Shown here in pieces: positions 20,116 through 28,073 of a stretch of 31,904 nucleotides of DNA. Position 1 is the first letter of the stretch, and each line of letters begins with the position of its first letter. Source of the stretch: a virus; IMG/VR virus record IMGVR_UViG_3300036979_000040, positions 1 to 31,904 of that record. The stretch is one strand, 5' to 3'. The notes beneath the pieces were generated by a model. That model did no database searches. It saw only the letters and a list, made by a program, of their open reading frames with translations, and had not been told where the DNA came from. The position numbers were made by a program, and so were the translations under genes.

Positions 20116-21996
20116 TTATTTGTTTTTTAATGAACCTTTGTTGGGCATATCAATTGGCCTTGTTGATGCCGTTTCCCATCCACTTGGTGAAAATGGAACC
20201 CCCGCAGCGTTGGCACTTTTATTGGATACCTCGTTGTAATTTTCTAAATCTCTATTCTCACCCGTTTCGCCTGGTTGCTTAGGTAAAAACTTCCCCTTAA
20301 TTTGCTTCCGTCTGAATGTCAATCGTTCCCATCTGTGGTGGCAATTAACACCGCCTTTGTACTTCCAAATGGAATATGAACTTTGACCGCTTGGTGCAAA
20401 TTGTCCGTTCACACCCGCATCCCCCATTGTCAAAATATCTTCACGGCGATAAATTACTCCCCCTTTGGATTCTTGAACCATTGTAGAACAAAACTGCCTT
20501 GAATTGTCGGCCACGATATGAGGGCCGTACCGATAACGGATTTTGTAAACCCCTTTATCATCACCACTTTTTTTATTGGGGTTTTCATACGCCATGTTAA
20601 ATCTTAGTTCTTCATCCGCATCCGTAACCTCCGTTACATCAATAAGTTCCCACACCTCATCGTTAATTATCTCCCCACGGGTTTTCAAATGTTTCAACCA
20701 CGAATCTTCATCCGCGATGGTCATGTCACTTGATAAATCAATTTCTTTTAATTCGTTTTCTGCCCATCCGATTCCCCCTTCACCCCATCCGTTTTTTTCG
20801 GCTGACTCTAATGCTTTTAACTCAATCTTTTTTTTTTGAGATAACGCAACACCCGTTTCCTCCTCGCGTGTCTGGTCGTCAACCACATTGCCCGTTAAAT
20901 CCGTAAACTCAAGGGGTTGTAATGTCTTGAAATACATATTCAAGTTGAATCCGTTGTGGTTTAACACCTTGGTAACTGCATCAATAACCAATCGTTGAAA
21001 TGGGCGAATAACCACATTGTCAAACAAGATAGATGCTGACTTTAATTCATCCGCGTTATTGCCAAATCCCGTTCCGTCTTTAATACCCAATAACAATGGC
21101 GATACCACGCGATGTGATACCATTACCTTTTGCATGGATTCAGAACTTAAAAATTGGTATTGGTTGTGGGCATCACTCAATTGAACGGGGGTAATGTCCG
21201 CCGCTGAATCCTTGCCATCGTTCCAACTGATGATAAATCTTCCCGCATTTGACGATCCGCCAAACTTGGCTTTGATTTGTGATTCAACTGTATCTTTAAC
21301 CTCGGCGGGTGGTTGCCCATTGTTGAAGTTTATCAACATACTTGGAGCCAAACCATTCATGATGTTGTTGATGTGAAAATTGGAAATCTCCGCTTCCAAG
21401 TTTGCATATTGCGTACCGCCTTGGTAGTCCACGGGTGCGAAGTAAAACGAACCCGTTGAATATGGTTTGATGGTTAATATACATTCGTTTGCCGTTTCAT
21501 CGTAACCCCATGCCCGTATCTCGGTTGGTTGTGTGCCACGCTTGATATTGGCCCAATCGGGATAATAGTAATACTTTTCAATCTCGCCTTTGTCGTTGCA
21601 CTTGGCGGGGCGAAGGGTTTGTTGTGGAAAATGCTTGGCTTGGACATACTTCTTTTTGTCCTTTGACTTGATTAATTGAAACGATGCTTGTCCCAACATT
21701 TTCAAATCCATAATTACCGCCCGTAAATCATCCGCCGCAAACATTTTTTTGAACTCAATGTAACCTGGTAGGTTCTTTGATGTTCCCGATACCTCCAAAC
21801 CCAATCCATAAATTTGGTCCGCGATACCTTTGATACACGCATTGTTGGTCGGTGAACCATGATACAAGTCAATCAAATACTGATAATAGTTGTTATCATC
21901 ACCATACTGGACCCAATCCTTGTTTTTTTGTTCAATGATTGATGGGGCGGTGTATGATTGAAGTTGTATAAATTCTAAACTCATAGTGTTATCCAA
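20116..21996 (-). CDS. Portal protein with a C-terminal Cys/His-rich extension
   Basis: Portal features in this 626-residue protein are an N-terminal segment with DWVQYGDDNNYYQYLIDLYHGSPTNNACIKGIADQIYG, a wing/stem region with KDGTGFGNNADELKSASILFDNVVIRPFQRLVIDAVTKVL near residue 310, and a long helix-rich tail. After about residue 490 comes a separate domain: YKIRYRYGPH..SRQFCSTMVQ, VIYRREDI, and SIWKYKGGVNCHHRWERLTFRR. The Cys and His pattern looks metal-binding and resembles minor capsid extensions in phages of this type. The portal forms the DNA entry ring and docks TerL. It overlaps the gene upstream by 16 bases. Confidence 0.85.
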   Translation of the reverse strand: MDNTMSLEFIQLQSYTAPSIIEQKNKDWVQYGDDNNYYQYLIDLYHGSPTNNACIKGIADQIYGLGLEVSGTSKNLPGYIEFKKMFAADDLRAVIMDLKMLGQASFQLIKSKDKKKYVQAKHFPQQTLRPAKCNDKGEIEKYYYYPDWANIKRGTQPTEIRAWGYDETANECILTIKPYSTGSFYFAPVDYQGGTQYANLEAEISNFHINNIMNGLAPSMLINFNNGQPPAEVKDTVESQIKAKFGGSSNAGRFIISWNDGKDSAADITPVQLSDAHNQYQFLSSESMQKVMVSHRVVSPLLLGIKDGTGFGNNADELKSASILFDNVVIRPFQRLVIDAVTKVLNHNGFNLNMYFKTLQPLEFTDLTGNVVDDQTREEETGVALSQKKKIELKALESAEKNGWGEGGIGWAENELKEIDLSSDMTIADEDSWLKHLKTRGEIINDEVWELIDVTEVTDADEELRFNMAYENPNKKSGDDKGVYKIRYRYGPHIVADNSRQFCSTMVQESKGGVIYRREDILTMGDAGVNGQFAPSGQSSYSIWKYKGGVNCHHRWERLTFRRKQIKGKFLPKQPGETGENRDLENYNEVSNKSANAAGVPFSPSGWETASTRPIDMPNKGSLKNK

Positions 21997-22322
21997 TTAG
22001 GTGCAATCGGTGATGTGGTGTCCCACTCCTTCCAAGTGCGGTTGATGTTTGTCGTTCCAATAATCCAATATCCCAAATACTCCCATACCAAATTATTGCC
22101 GTTAAACACTCTAAAAAGAAGTTCATCGGTATTCTGTGCCACCGCCGTGATTGGTGTCAACACGGGCAACGCCATAGTGTAAAATGAGTATAGTTTGGTT
22201 GGTGTACTTGTTGCCGTTACCATTGTTTTGGTAGGTTTATGCCATACCTCAATCGTTGATGCACCCGTAAATTCCACAAACGATGTGAAATTGATGGTGG
22301 TGGATGCTGAATTGATGTGCAT
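21981..22322 (-). CDS. Small virion-region protein of unknown function (113 aa)
   Basis: A beta-rich protein with MHINSASTTINFTSFVEFTGASTIEVWHKPTKTMV and a C-terminal EYLGYWIIGTTNINRTWKEWDTTSP, suggesting an Ig-like or fibre-like fold. It starts a transcription segment between a terminator and the portal gene, and overlaps the portal by 16 bases. It could be a head fibre or neck protein. No known family is recognised. Confidence 0.55.
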   Translation of the reverse strand: MHINSASTTINFTSFVEFTGASTIEVWHKPTKTMVTATSTPTKLYSFYTMALPVLTPITAVAQNTDELLFRVFNGNNLVWEYLGYWIIGTTNINRTWKEWDTTSPIAPNWITL

Positions 22323-22355
22323 ACCTACAAAACGCGAAATACATTTTTTGTTATA

Positions 22356-22386
22356 AATGAAAAACCCCCACCGAATGGTGAGGGCT
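22356..22386 (-). terminator. Rho-independent terminator behind the tail tube-like gene
   Basis: On the minus strand GCCCTCACC and GGTGGGGGT pair (with wobbles) around the loop ATTC, followed by TTTTT. It lies between the stop at 22410 and the small gene starting at 22322, so it separates the capsid segment from the portal and lysis segment. The stem is GC-rich and the T-tract is short but clear. Confidence 0.75.
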
Positions 22387-22409
22387 TAAACATAGAAATA
22401 TACTTAAAA

Positions 22410-22976
22410 TTAAACGGGCATCACGGGTGTAATCACCAACGCGATACTTGCCATTGAATTGGCATCCACGATTCCAGGTGGCAATTTCTCTTGGCTTGAG
22501 AAAGTGATTGTGTTCAAACGAGCATCACCCATTTGCACACCCCATGAACTTGATCCGCCATTGGCATCACAACCCAAAGATTCACCCAACAACCACATTT
22601 GGTCGTTTCTATCCCAAACGATGATTTGCCATCTTCCTTTTGTCAATGTTTGAATGGTGTCCATATCGACATCACCCGTTACCGCAGTTGTTCCGCTTGG
22701 CTTAAATGACAAAGTAAAAATGGTTTCATACATTGATGTTCCATTGTCGCGTGATGCGGTGATGGTTGTTTCAATGGTAGACAAACCTTTCAATTCAAAA
22801 AATGGGGCTGATAAAGGAGTTGATGTCGTTCCATTGTCAATCAATGTTACAACACCCGTTCCATTCTTGGTAACGCGGTTCGCCCATTCAAATGGTACGA
22901 AAAACGCTGCCTTAATACCGCCCACAAACTGCTTACACGGTTCGTATCTTCCTAATAATGTTCCACAACTTGGCAT
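22410..22976 (-). CDS. Probable major tail tube protein
   Basis: The beta-rich 188-residue protein begins MPSCGTLLGRYEPCKQFVGGIKAAFFVPFEWANR. It includes ETTITASRDNGTSMYETIFTLSF and WQIIVWDRNDQMWLLGESLGCDANGGSSSWGVQMGDARLNTITFSSQE, the double-sheet and loop pattern I associate with tail tube proteins of Bacteroidota siphophages. It sits between two terminators behind the capsid gene, which would allow a separate expression level. The assignment is by appearance and lack of another tube candidate. Confidence 0.55.
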   Translation of the reverse strand: MPSCGTLLGRYEPCKQFVGGIKAAFFVPFEWANRVTKNGTGVVTLIDNGTTSTPLSAPFFELKGLSTIETTITASRDNGTSMYETIFTLSFKPSGTTAVTGDVDMDTIQTLTKGRWQIIVWDRNDQMWLLGESLGCDANGGSSSWGVQMGDARLNTITFSSQEKLPPGIVDANSMASIALVITPVMPV

Positions 22977-22997
22977 ATCTTTTCTATTATCTTGGTT

Positions 22998-23030
22998 AAA
23001 AAAAAGGGGTGGGTGTTTATGCCCACCCCG
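22998..23030 (-). terminator. Strong rho-independent terminator behind the major capsid gene
   Basis: On the minus strand GGGGTGGG and CCCACCCC pair perfectly over 8 bp around the loop CATAAACA, followed by eight T. It lies between the capsid stop (23053) and the tail tube-like gene (start 22976). It probably ends most capsid transcripts while letting some read through. Confidence 0.85.
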
Positions 23031-23052
23031 AGTTTATATTTTCCTAATAAGA

Positions 23053-23994
23053 TTAGGTTACATTAATTACAACTTGTTGAGTTGGGTTTGTAGCAATGAT
23101 ACCACCCGTGAAACGCATGATTACACGAACATTCTGTGAACCATCGATATCGCTCATGTCGATAACCTTCACTTCGTTGTAATCACTCAACAATCCAGTT
23201 CCAAAGTGCAAATCAGATTTCATACCCAATACACAATCGTAGTCGTTAAGACCTGGACACATAGTTACGGGAATACCTTGGAAGTTCATAGGCTTTTCAC
23301 CAACATAGAATTGGAAGTTGTAGTTACCAGCAGATAACGCCGCTTGATATGCCTTCATTGTGGCGGGACCAACATAGTATTGGTAACCTTCTTTGCCATA
23401 CAATGCAGCGGGTGAGTAATCCAATGCTTCTTGCAAACGAGCAACAACATTTGATCCACTTGTAGCACCCGAGAAAGGACGAACGATTGCAGAGTTATCA
23501 ATCAAATAACCAACCATACCATCTTGACCCGCTACGATTGCGGAATCATACCAAAGGTCTGATTTCCAAATACCTAATTCGTTTGCTTGTGCTACTTCCG
23601 CTGCAGTTTGAGCCAACATAAATTCTTCGAATGTTGCTGGTAATTTCTCAAATGCACTGAACCCCGCTTGTGCAGATTCCCAAGTTGTACGCAAGTTGTT
23701 TTTACACAATTGCAAGTTCACTTGCTTTTCGGTTGTGGTCAACACATATTCACCCAAAGTCACTGAAGATGAATCCGAGAAATCACAAGATGCCGCTGCA
23801 ATTACAATCGAATCTTGGTAGTTACGGATAACTTCTTTGAATGCTACATTGGGGTGCAATGTGATAAGTTCTTTTGCCAAGGTTTCACCCGACAACAACG
23901 CGGCCGCAATATATTTGTTACCAAACAGACCCGCATAGGTATTTGGCGATATTGTTGGGCCACTCAAATTGATTTTGTTTAATTTATTGTTCAT
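23053..23994 (-). CDS. Major capsid protein
   Basis: This 313-residue protein looks like an HK97-fold capsid protein. It has an N-terminal helix-rich segment (GLFGNKYIAAALLSGETLAKELITLHPNV), a long A-domain region and a C-terminus with GVEKPMNFQGIPVTMCPGLNDYDCVLGMKSDLHFGTGLLSD-like and VIMRFTGGIIATNPTQQVVI stretches. Position agrees: the protease and a scaffold-like gene lie just upstream and a strong terminator just downstream. There is little sign of an N-terminal delta domain, so scaffolding may come from the 212-residue neighbour. Confidence 0.85.
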   Translation of the reverse strand: MNNKLNKINLSGPTISPNTYAGLFGNKYIAAALLSGETLAKELITLHPNVAFKEVIRNYQDSIVIAAASCDFSDSSSVTLGEYVLTTTEKQVNLQLCKNNLRTTWESAQAGFSAFEKLPATFEEFMLAQTAAEVAQANELGIWKSDLWYDSAIVAGQDGMVGYLIDNSAIVRPFSGATSGSNVVARLQEALDYSPAALYGKEGYQYYVGPATMKAYQAALSAGNYNFQFYVGEKPMNFQGIPVTMCPGLNDYDCVLGMKSDLHFGTGLLSDYNEVKVIDMSDIDGSQNVRVIMRFTGGIIATNPTQQVVINVT

Positions 23995-24003
23995 TTTAGT
24001 GGT

Positions 24004-24642
24004 TTAGTTAAAAAGTTGATTAAATACACGATCCTTCAAAGTTTCTTCACGCTTGGCACCCAACTTGAAAATCAACTTGGAATCCTTCATGTTTGCTTCG
24101 GGGTTGTGCAATGTGTGTGGTGCTGGTTCGTTGGCCAATCTATCAGTCAATTCCTTGTTCTCAACACTCAATGCGATTTTCTCGCCTTCCAATGCTGACA
24201 AACGGGCTTCAAACTTGGCTTCCAATTCTGACATCTGTTTGCTGAAATAAGATTCTTCCATTTCGGTTTTGCTTTTAACAACTTTCTTTGCCATTGGCAT
24301 ATCGCCAATTTGCTCTTTCATTGGTTGGTCTTCGGCAACAACTTCTTCAACGATTGCTTCTTCCTCGGGGGCTTCTTCCTCCTTGGTTGCAACCTCGATG
24401 ATTGTTCCGTTTGCATCCACGGTGATTACATTTCCGTTTTCCAATGCAAATTCACCTTCTGGGCATGGGATATTGCCATCGGGAGTAACGATAAATACCG
24501 CTTCGCCAATTGCAAAATTGTCTGATTCAAATGTGGCTTGACCATCCTCGGTCTTAACTTGTGCCAAATCAACCACGATTGCTTCCTCGGGCTTTAATCC
24601 CAAAGTTGCCAATACGCGGTTTAATGTTTCGGTTGCGTTCAT
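24004..24642 (-). CDS. Scaffold-like capsid assembly protein
   Basis: The 212 residues form three parts: an N-terminal beta-rich domain (ENGNVITVDANGTIIEV), a very acidic spacer (EEEAPEEEAIVEEVVAEDQP), and a coiled coil (SKQMSELEAKFEARLSALEGEKIALSVENKELTDRLANE), ending KRVFNQLFN-like with basic residues. An acidic/coiled protein right before the capsid gene is the classic place of a scaffold, which guides shell assembly and is then removed by the protease. The N-terminal domain suggests an extra decoration or binding role. Confidence 0.65.
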   Translation of the reverse strand: MNATETLNRVLATLGLKPEEAIVVDLAQVKTEDGQATFESDNFAIGEAVFIVTPDGNIPCPEGEFALENGNVITVDANGTIIEVATKEEEAPEEEAIVEEVVAEDQPMKEQIGDMPMAKKVVKSKTEMEESYFSKQMSELEAKFEARLSALEGEKIALSVENKELTDRLANEPAPHTLHNPEANMKDSKLIFKLGAKREETLKDRVFNQLFN

Positions 24643-24678
24643 ATCTAAAATACTTTAATTGTTTACCTTGTTAGATTT

Positions 24679-25011
24679 TTACGAAATTGACGCAACCTTC
24701 TTTGTAAGGTCGTTAATCTGTGTATCAACTCGTTTAATTGTATCCTCGGCAATTTTAACAAACGGAACATCGGCACCCGCATCTTTGCCGACCAATGTTT
24801 TGTATGTCTTTTTGAAATCTTGCAAATCATTATACAATTTTGCCCTTTCGCCAACCAATGGTTTAATGTATTCGTTTACATCGGCTTTCAATTTTTTAAC
24901 CGCATAATCATAAACTCCCAATCCATCTTTGAACATGGTATCCAATTTGCCCGTTAAGTTTTTGATATCATCGGCGGTTGCCAACTTGATGTTAATTCCT
25001 TGAAGTTTCAT
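24679..25011 (-). CDS. Helical capsid-region protein, paralogue-like (110 aa)
   Basis: A coiled-coil-rich protein beginning MKLQGINIKLATADDIKNLTGKLDTM, with later helices (YIKPLVGERAKLYNDLQDFKKTYKTL). Its opening KLATADDIK resembles the VDLALVDDIK stretch of the 143-residue protein on the other side of the protease gene, so both may come from duplication. It may act in capsid assembly. The overlap with the protease gene is 20 bases. Confidence 0.55.
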   Translation of the reverse strand: MKLQGINIKLATADDIKNLTGKLDTMFKDGLGVYDYAVKKLKADVNEYIKPLVGERAKLYNDLQDFKKTYKTLVGKDAGADVPFVKIAEDTIKRVDTQINDLTKKVASIS

Positions 25012-25600
25012 ATTCTTTTAGTATGTTAAGTATTTTGTTTAATTTCTCATCATCGGTTTCAACCTTTGACAATGGCATTGACTTGTCGGCAAAATAACCT
25101 TCGATTGAAAATCCTTTAACACGACCCGTTTTCACATAGTCATTCCAAATCTCATCGTTGGTAACCTTCAAACACCCCATCCATGTTCCAATCGGATCGT
25201 TCATACCATAGATGGCACTTTTATCCTTTTCCATATCCTCTTTAATCCACGATTCCACCATGCAAATACCTTGCAACGCCATGTCGTGTTCCAATGTGGC
25301 TTTCCCCTGGTTGCCCTTCATTAAGAACATTTGGGATGCACGGCATACGGTGTTCTTTGAGAAATACACATAAAATTCTTGCATCTCTCCGCCCATCATT
25401 TGTTTGCGAAATATCGGTTTGTCGGGTATTAATACTGGCCCCATTAAGATGCGTTTTTCCGCATCCACCTGGGCAAACTTTATTTCGTGTGACTTCAATG
25501 CAATGAAATTGGATTCAATGGCGGGGGCTTCCACAATGCTTATCGCATCAATGCCACTTGCCATTTGTTGGTCATCCAATATGAGTTCGACAATTCTCAT
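24992..25600 (-). CDS. Prohead protease, XkdF-like (Peptidase S78_2)
   Basis: This 202-residue protein carries the XkdF-like protease pattern: ELILDDQQMASGIDAISIVEAPAIESNF, then RILMGPVLIPDKPIFRK, the catalytic His in KATLEHDMALQGICMVESWI, and the Ser in VKGFSIEGYFADK. It would cut scaffold and portal or capsid tails during maturation. Its location before the scaffold-like and capsid genes agrees. The stop overlaps the start of the 143-residue gene's end (shared base at 25600). Confidence 0.85.
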   Translation of the reverse strand: MRIVELILDDQQMASGIDAISIVEAPAIESNFIALKSHEIKFAQVDAEKRILMGPVLIPDKPIFRKQMMGGEMQEFYVYFSKNTVCRASQMFLMKGNQGKATLEHDMALQGICMVESWIKEDMEKDKSAIYGMNDPIGTWMGCLKVTNDEIWNDYVKTGRVKGFSIEGYFADKSMPLSKVETDDEKLNKILNILKEYETSRN

Positions 25601-26031
25601 TAGATAACTTGTTTCAATTCATTGGTGTATTCTTTATGCCTTTGGATATTCTTTTCCAAAACTGCAACAAGTTTCACCACTTCGTCATAACCTTGAATTG
25701 TTTTCAAATCCACGCCAAGTGCTTTTGACATTTGACTTGCTTTCAACAATAAATCATTGGCCAATTTAATTTTCACCAATGAACTATCAATTACACTTTC
25801 ATTGGTTTTCACTCTATTCACACCATCTTTTTTCAATTGTTGCAAAGGGCGTAAAATTTGAACTGTTTTATTGATAACCTCATTGTCAATTGACTGTTGA
25901 GCATTCAAGGCATTGACCATTCTTTTAATATCGTCAACCAAGGCCAAATCAACTTTAACACTTGCCAATTCAACATTGGTACTTTCTTTAACGGCATTTG
26001 ATGCCATGAATTTGTCGAATGATGTTTTCAT
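25600..26031 (-). CDS. Helical capsid-region protein, paralogue-like (143 aa)
   Basis: The protein is nearly all helix, with VELASVKVDLALVDDIKRMVNALNAQQSIDNEV and later KLANDLLLKASQMSKALGVDLKTIQGYDEVV. The DDIK-centred opening resembles the 110-residue protein on the other side of the protease. It sits between the tape measure and the protease. Possible roles are scaffold, internal capsid protein or connector; none is proven by motifs. Confidence 0.5.
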   Translation of the reverse strand: MKTSFDKFMASNAVKESTNVELASVKVDLALVDDIKRMVNALNAQQSIDNEVINKTVQILRPLQQLKKDGVNRVKTNESVIDSSLVKIKLANDLLLKASQMSKALGVDLKTIQGYDEVVKLVAVLEKNIQRHKEYTNELKQVI

Positions 26032-26046
26032 ATCTTATAAAACTAA

Positions 26047-27933
26047 TTATCCTGGGAATGTTGCATTTGTTTGAATACGCCTATCCAACGCTTGTTGTGA
26101 ACTCATGTCCGTTCCAACTGTGTATGCCTTCAATGGTGTTTTGTTCTGTTGTGAAAATTGTCGCGCAAGTTGGGCCGATGGGTCTGCACTCCCTCCGATG
26201 ATTGAAACACTTGGCCCCATTGATGGTGTTGACCCCGAATCGCTTTGACCTGGTATTTCGGTCTGTGACATTTTACGAATGTTTGCAAATCCCGCCGCGA
26301 TTACAGATGCTGCACCAATAAATCCCAATACACCACCTTGACCATAGGCCTTTGTTGCACCCGCGTATGTGTCAATAACTGCTTGGGCAATTGCCAATGA
26401 TTTGCCCATTGCGGTGCTTTCTCCAACTAATTGTGTGAGGGATGATAATGCCCCACTCACCGCACCAACAATCGCCTCTTGGTTGGCAATCCGCATATCG
26501 GTTGCCTCTTTGTCTTTTTGTGCTGACCATGTTTCAAACTCTGTGGTTTTTACTTTCCTATCCGCATCGTATTGGGCTTGGGCTTCTGTTTTTGCATTTA
26601 ACACTTCTTGATACGCTGCCGTTCCTTTGCCTAATTGTGATAATTGGGTGTTGAAGTCCGCTTGGCGTTTTGCATTCAACTCATCCAATTGACGCATTTC
26701 TTCTTCACGCAATGCTTGTTCCGCTTCCTTAATTGCTTTGAATTTTTCAAACTCGTTTTTAATTAAGTCCGCCCGATCCACCGCCGCTTGTTTGTCAGCC
26801 AATAAACTTTCGTTTGTAATTTCGGCCATTGATATTTTGGATTCATTGATTGAATTTTGTATGTCCAATGCCTCCTTTCCCAATGATACTTCGTTGGTTA
26901 ATGTTTCAGATACCAACCCCGCATACTTTGCCTCAACTCCCGTTAATTCTTGCTTTAATGCAAGTATCTCATTTTGTATTTCCTTGTTGTCTTTATTGAC
27001 AATTAATAACTTTTGATTTTCTGCAATACGGGCATTGATGTTTTCGGCTTCCGCTTTCGCACCTTCATCCAATGTTTTTTGCAATTCCCTATTCGCTGCC
27101 AATCTATCCTCAATGGTTTTGTTTTCATCGTCACGAAGTTGCCTTTGCTTTTCAGCCATCAAATCGTACTTTTCAACAATACCTTGATAAAGGGTTTGTA
27201 ATGTTTCAATGTTTTGTTTTGCTGCCACAATCGCCGCCGAATTATCAAACGCTTTCTTGGTTGACTTGGCAATTGTATTAACCGCACTTGTGACCGCACC
27301 GACAACCGCATTGACAACACCTTTGATGTTTTGCATCTTCTTGGCATTTTCCTCCGCCAACTTGATGTTCTGTTTGCTTAGGTCATCAATCTGTTTTCCT
27401 ATCTTTTCCGCTTCCTCGGTATCTCCCGTAAATTCATTCCACGATTTGCGTAATTCCAATACTGCGATTTTGGCATTGTTAGCCCACTCGGTGAACTTGT
27501 TTAATACCTGGTCAATCATGTTTGTTTTAATCCACGATGCGCCATCCTTAAACGACTGCACCAAATCATCCCACCATTGCTTTGGGTCTTTGAACGCCTT
27601 GCCTAACCATGTGAATAATGGCTTCAATACTTCAATTACCCCCATCACCACACCTTGCATCACCACCATTGCTTGGTTCATCAAATCAACCACTTGTTGG
27701 TTTTCACTTAATACGGATTTGAATGTGTCTAATATACCCAACAACAACCCCAACCCTAATCCCGTTTTCACGGTATTACCAATGGCGGATAATGTTTTTC
27801 CAAACGATTTTACACCACCCGATGCTTTGTTGAAAATACCCCCTAACCCTTTGACATTTTTTTCGAGTTTGTCTATGGATTTTTCCGCACCTTTGGTGTC
27901 GGCATTAACCTTAAAATTTATTTCATCCGCCAT
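26047..27933 (-). CDS. Tail tape measure protein
   Basis: The long, helical 628-residue protein starts MADEINFKVNADTKGAEKSIDKLEKNVKGLGG, a standard tape measure start. It continues with a hydrophobic patch (LSAIGNTVKTGLGLGLLLGILDTF), a 300-residue coiled coil (KQRQLRDDENKTIEDRLAANREL...), and a typical ending SLAIAQAVIDTYAGATKAYGQGGVLGFIGAASVIAAGFANIRKM. It sets tail length and is delivered on infection. The long plus-strand frame on the opposite strand is a shadow. The size suggests a short to medium siphovirus tail. Confidence 0.9.
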   Translation of the reverse strand: MADEINFKVNADTKGAEKSIDKLEKNVKGLGGIFNKASGGVKSFGKTLSAIGNTVKTGLGLGLLLGILDTFKSVLSENQQVVDLMNQAMVVMQGVVMGVIEVLKPLFTWLGKAFKDPKQWWDDLVQSFKDGASWIKTNMIDQVLNKFTEWANNAKIAVLELRKSWNEFTGDTEEAEKIGKQIDDLSKQNIKLAEENAKKMQNIKGVVNAVVGAVTSAVNTIAKSTKKAFDNSAAIVAAKQNIETLQTLYQGIVEKYDLMAEKQRQLRDDENKTIEDRLAANRELQKTLDEGAKAEAENINARIAENQKLLIVNKDNKEIQNEILALKQELTGVEAKYAGLVSETLTNEVSLGKEALDIQNSINESKISMAEITNESLLADKQAAVDRADLIKNEFEKFKAIKEAEQALREEEMRQLDELNAKRQADFNTQLSQLGKGTAAYQEVLNAKTEAQAQYDADRKVKTTEFETWSAQKDKEATDMRIANQEAIVGAVSGALSSLTQLVGESTAMGKSLAIAQAVIDTYAGATKAYGQGGVLGFIGAASVIAAGFANIRKMSQTEIPGQSDSGSTPSMGPSVSIIGGSADPSAQLARQFSQQNKTPLKAYTVGTDMSSQQALDRRIQTNATFPG

Positions 27934-28073
27934 GACTTGTATGCTCTTTTATATTGTTTTACGACTTGACCCAAAGATTGGGCATATTGGTTTTTACCTT
28001 TGGCAAGTTCCACCGTTTCCGATACCGCATACCATTCTTGGGCTTGTGCTAATTTTATAATGAGTGATATCAT
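27918..28073 (-). CDS. Small tail-region protein (51 aa)
   Basis: The ATG at 28073 overlaps the stop of the large tail protein gene (ATGA). The product is MISLIIKLAQAQEWYAVSETVELAKGKNQYAQSLGQVVKQYKRAYKSWRMK, a short basic helical protein. It overlaps the tape measure gene by 16 bases. A small chaperone or tail accessory role is possible; the longer frame upstream from 28142 lies inside the tail protein gene and is not needed. Confidence 0.6.
   Translation of the reverse strand: MISLIIKLAQAQEWYAVSETVELAKGKNQYAQSLGQVVKQYKRAYKSWRMK

Noticed and set aside
22654-23139. 161-codon plus-strand open frame
   Set aside because: It runs antisense through the tail tube-like gene, a strong terminator and the capsid 3' end, with no supporting motif.
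27209-28060. 283-codon plus-strand open frame
   Set aside because: It is antisense to the tape measure gene, whose coding is clear; composition is Phe/Ser/Asn/Thr-rich shadow type with no start signal.
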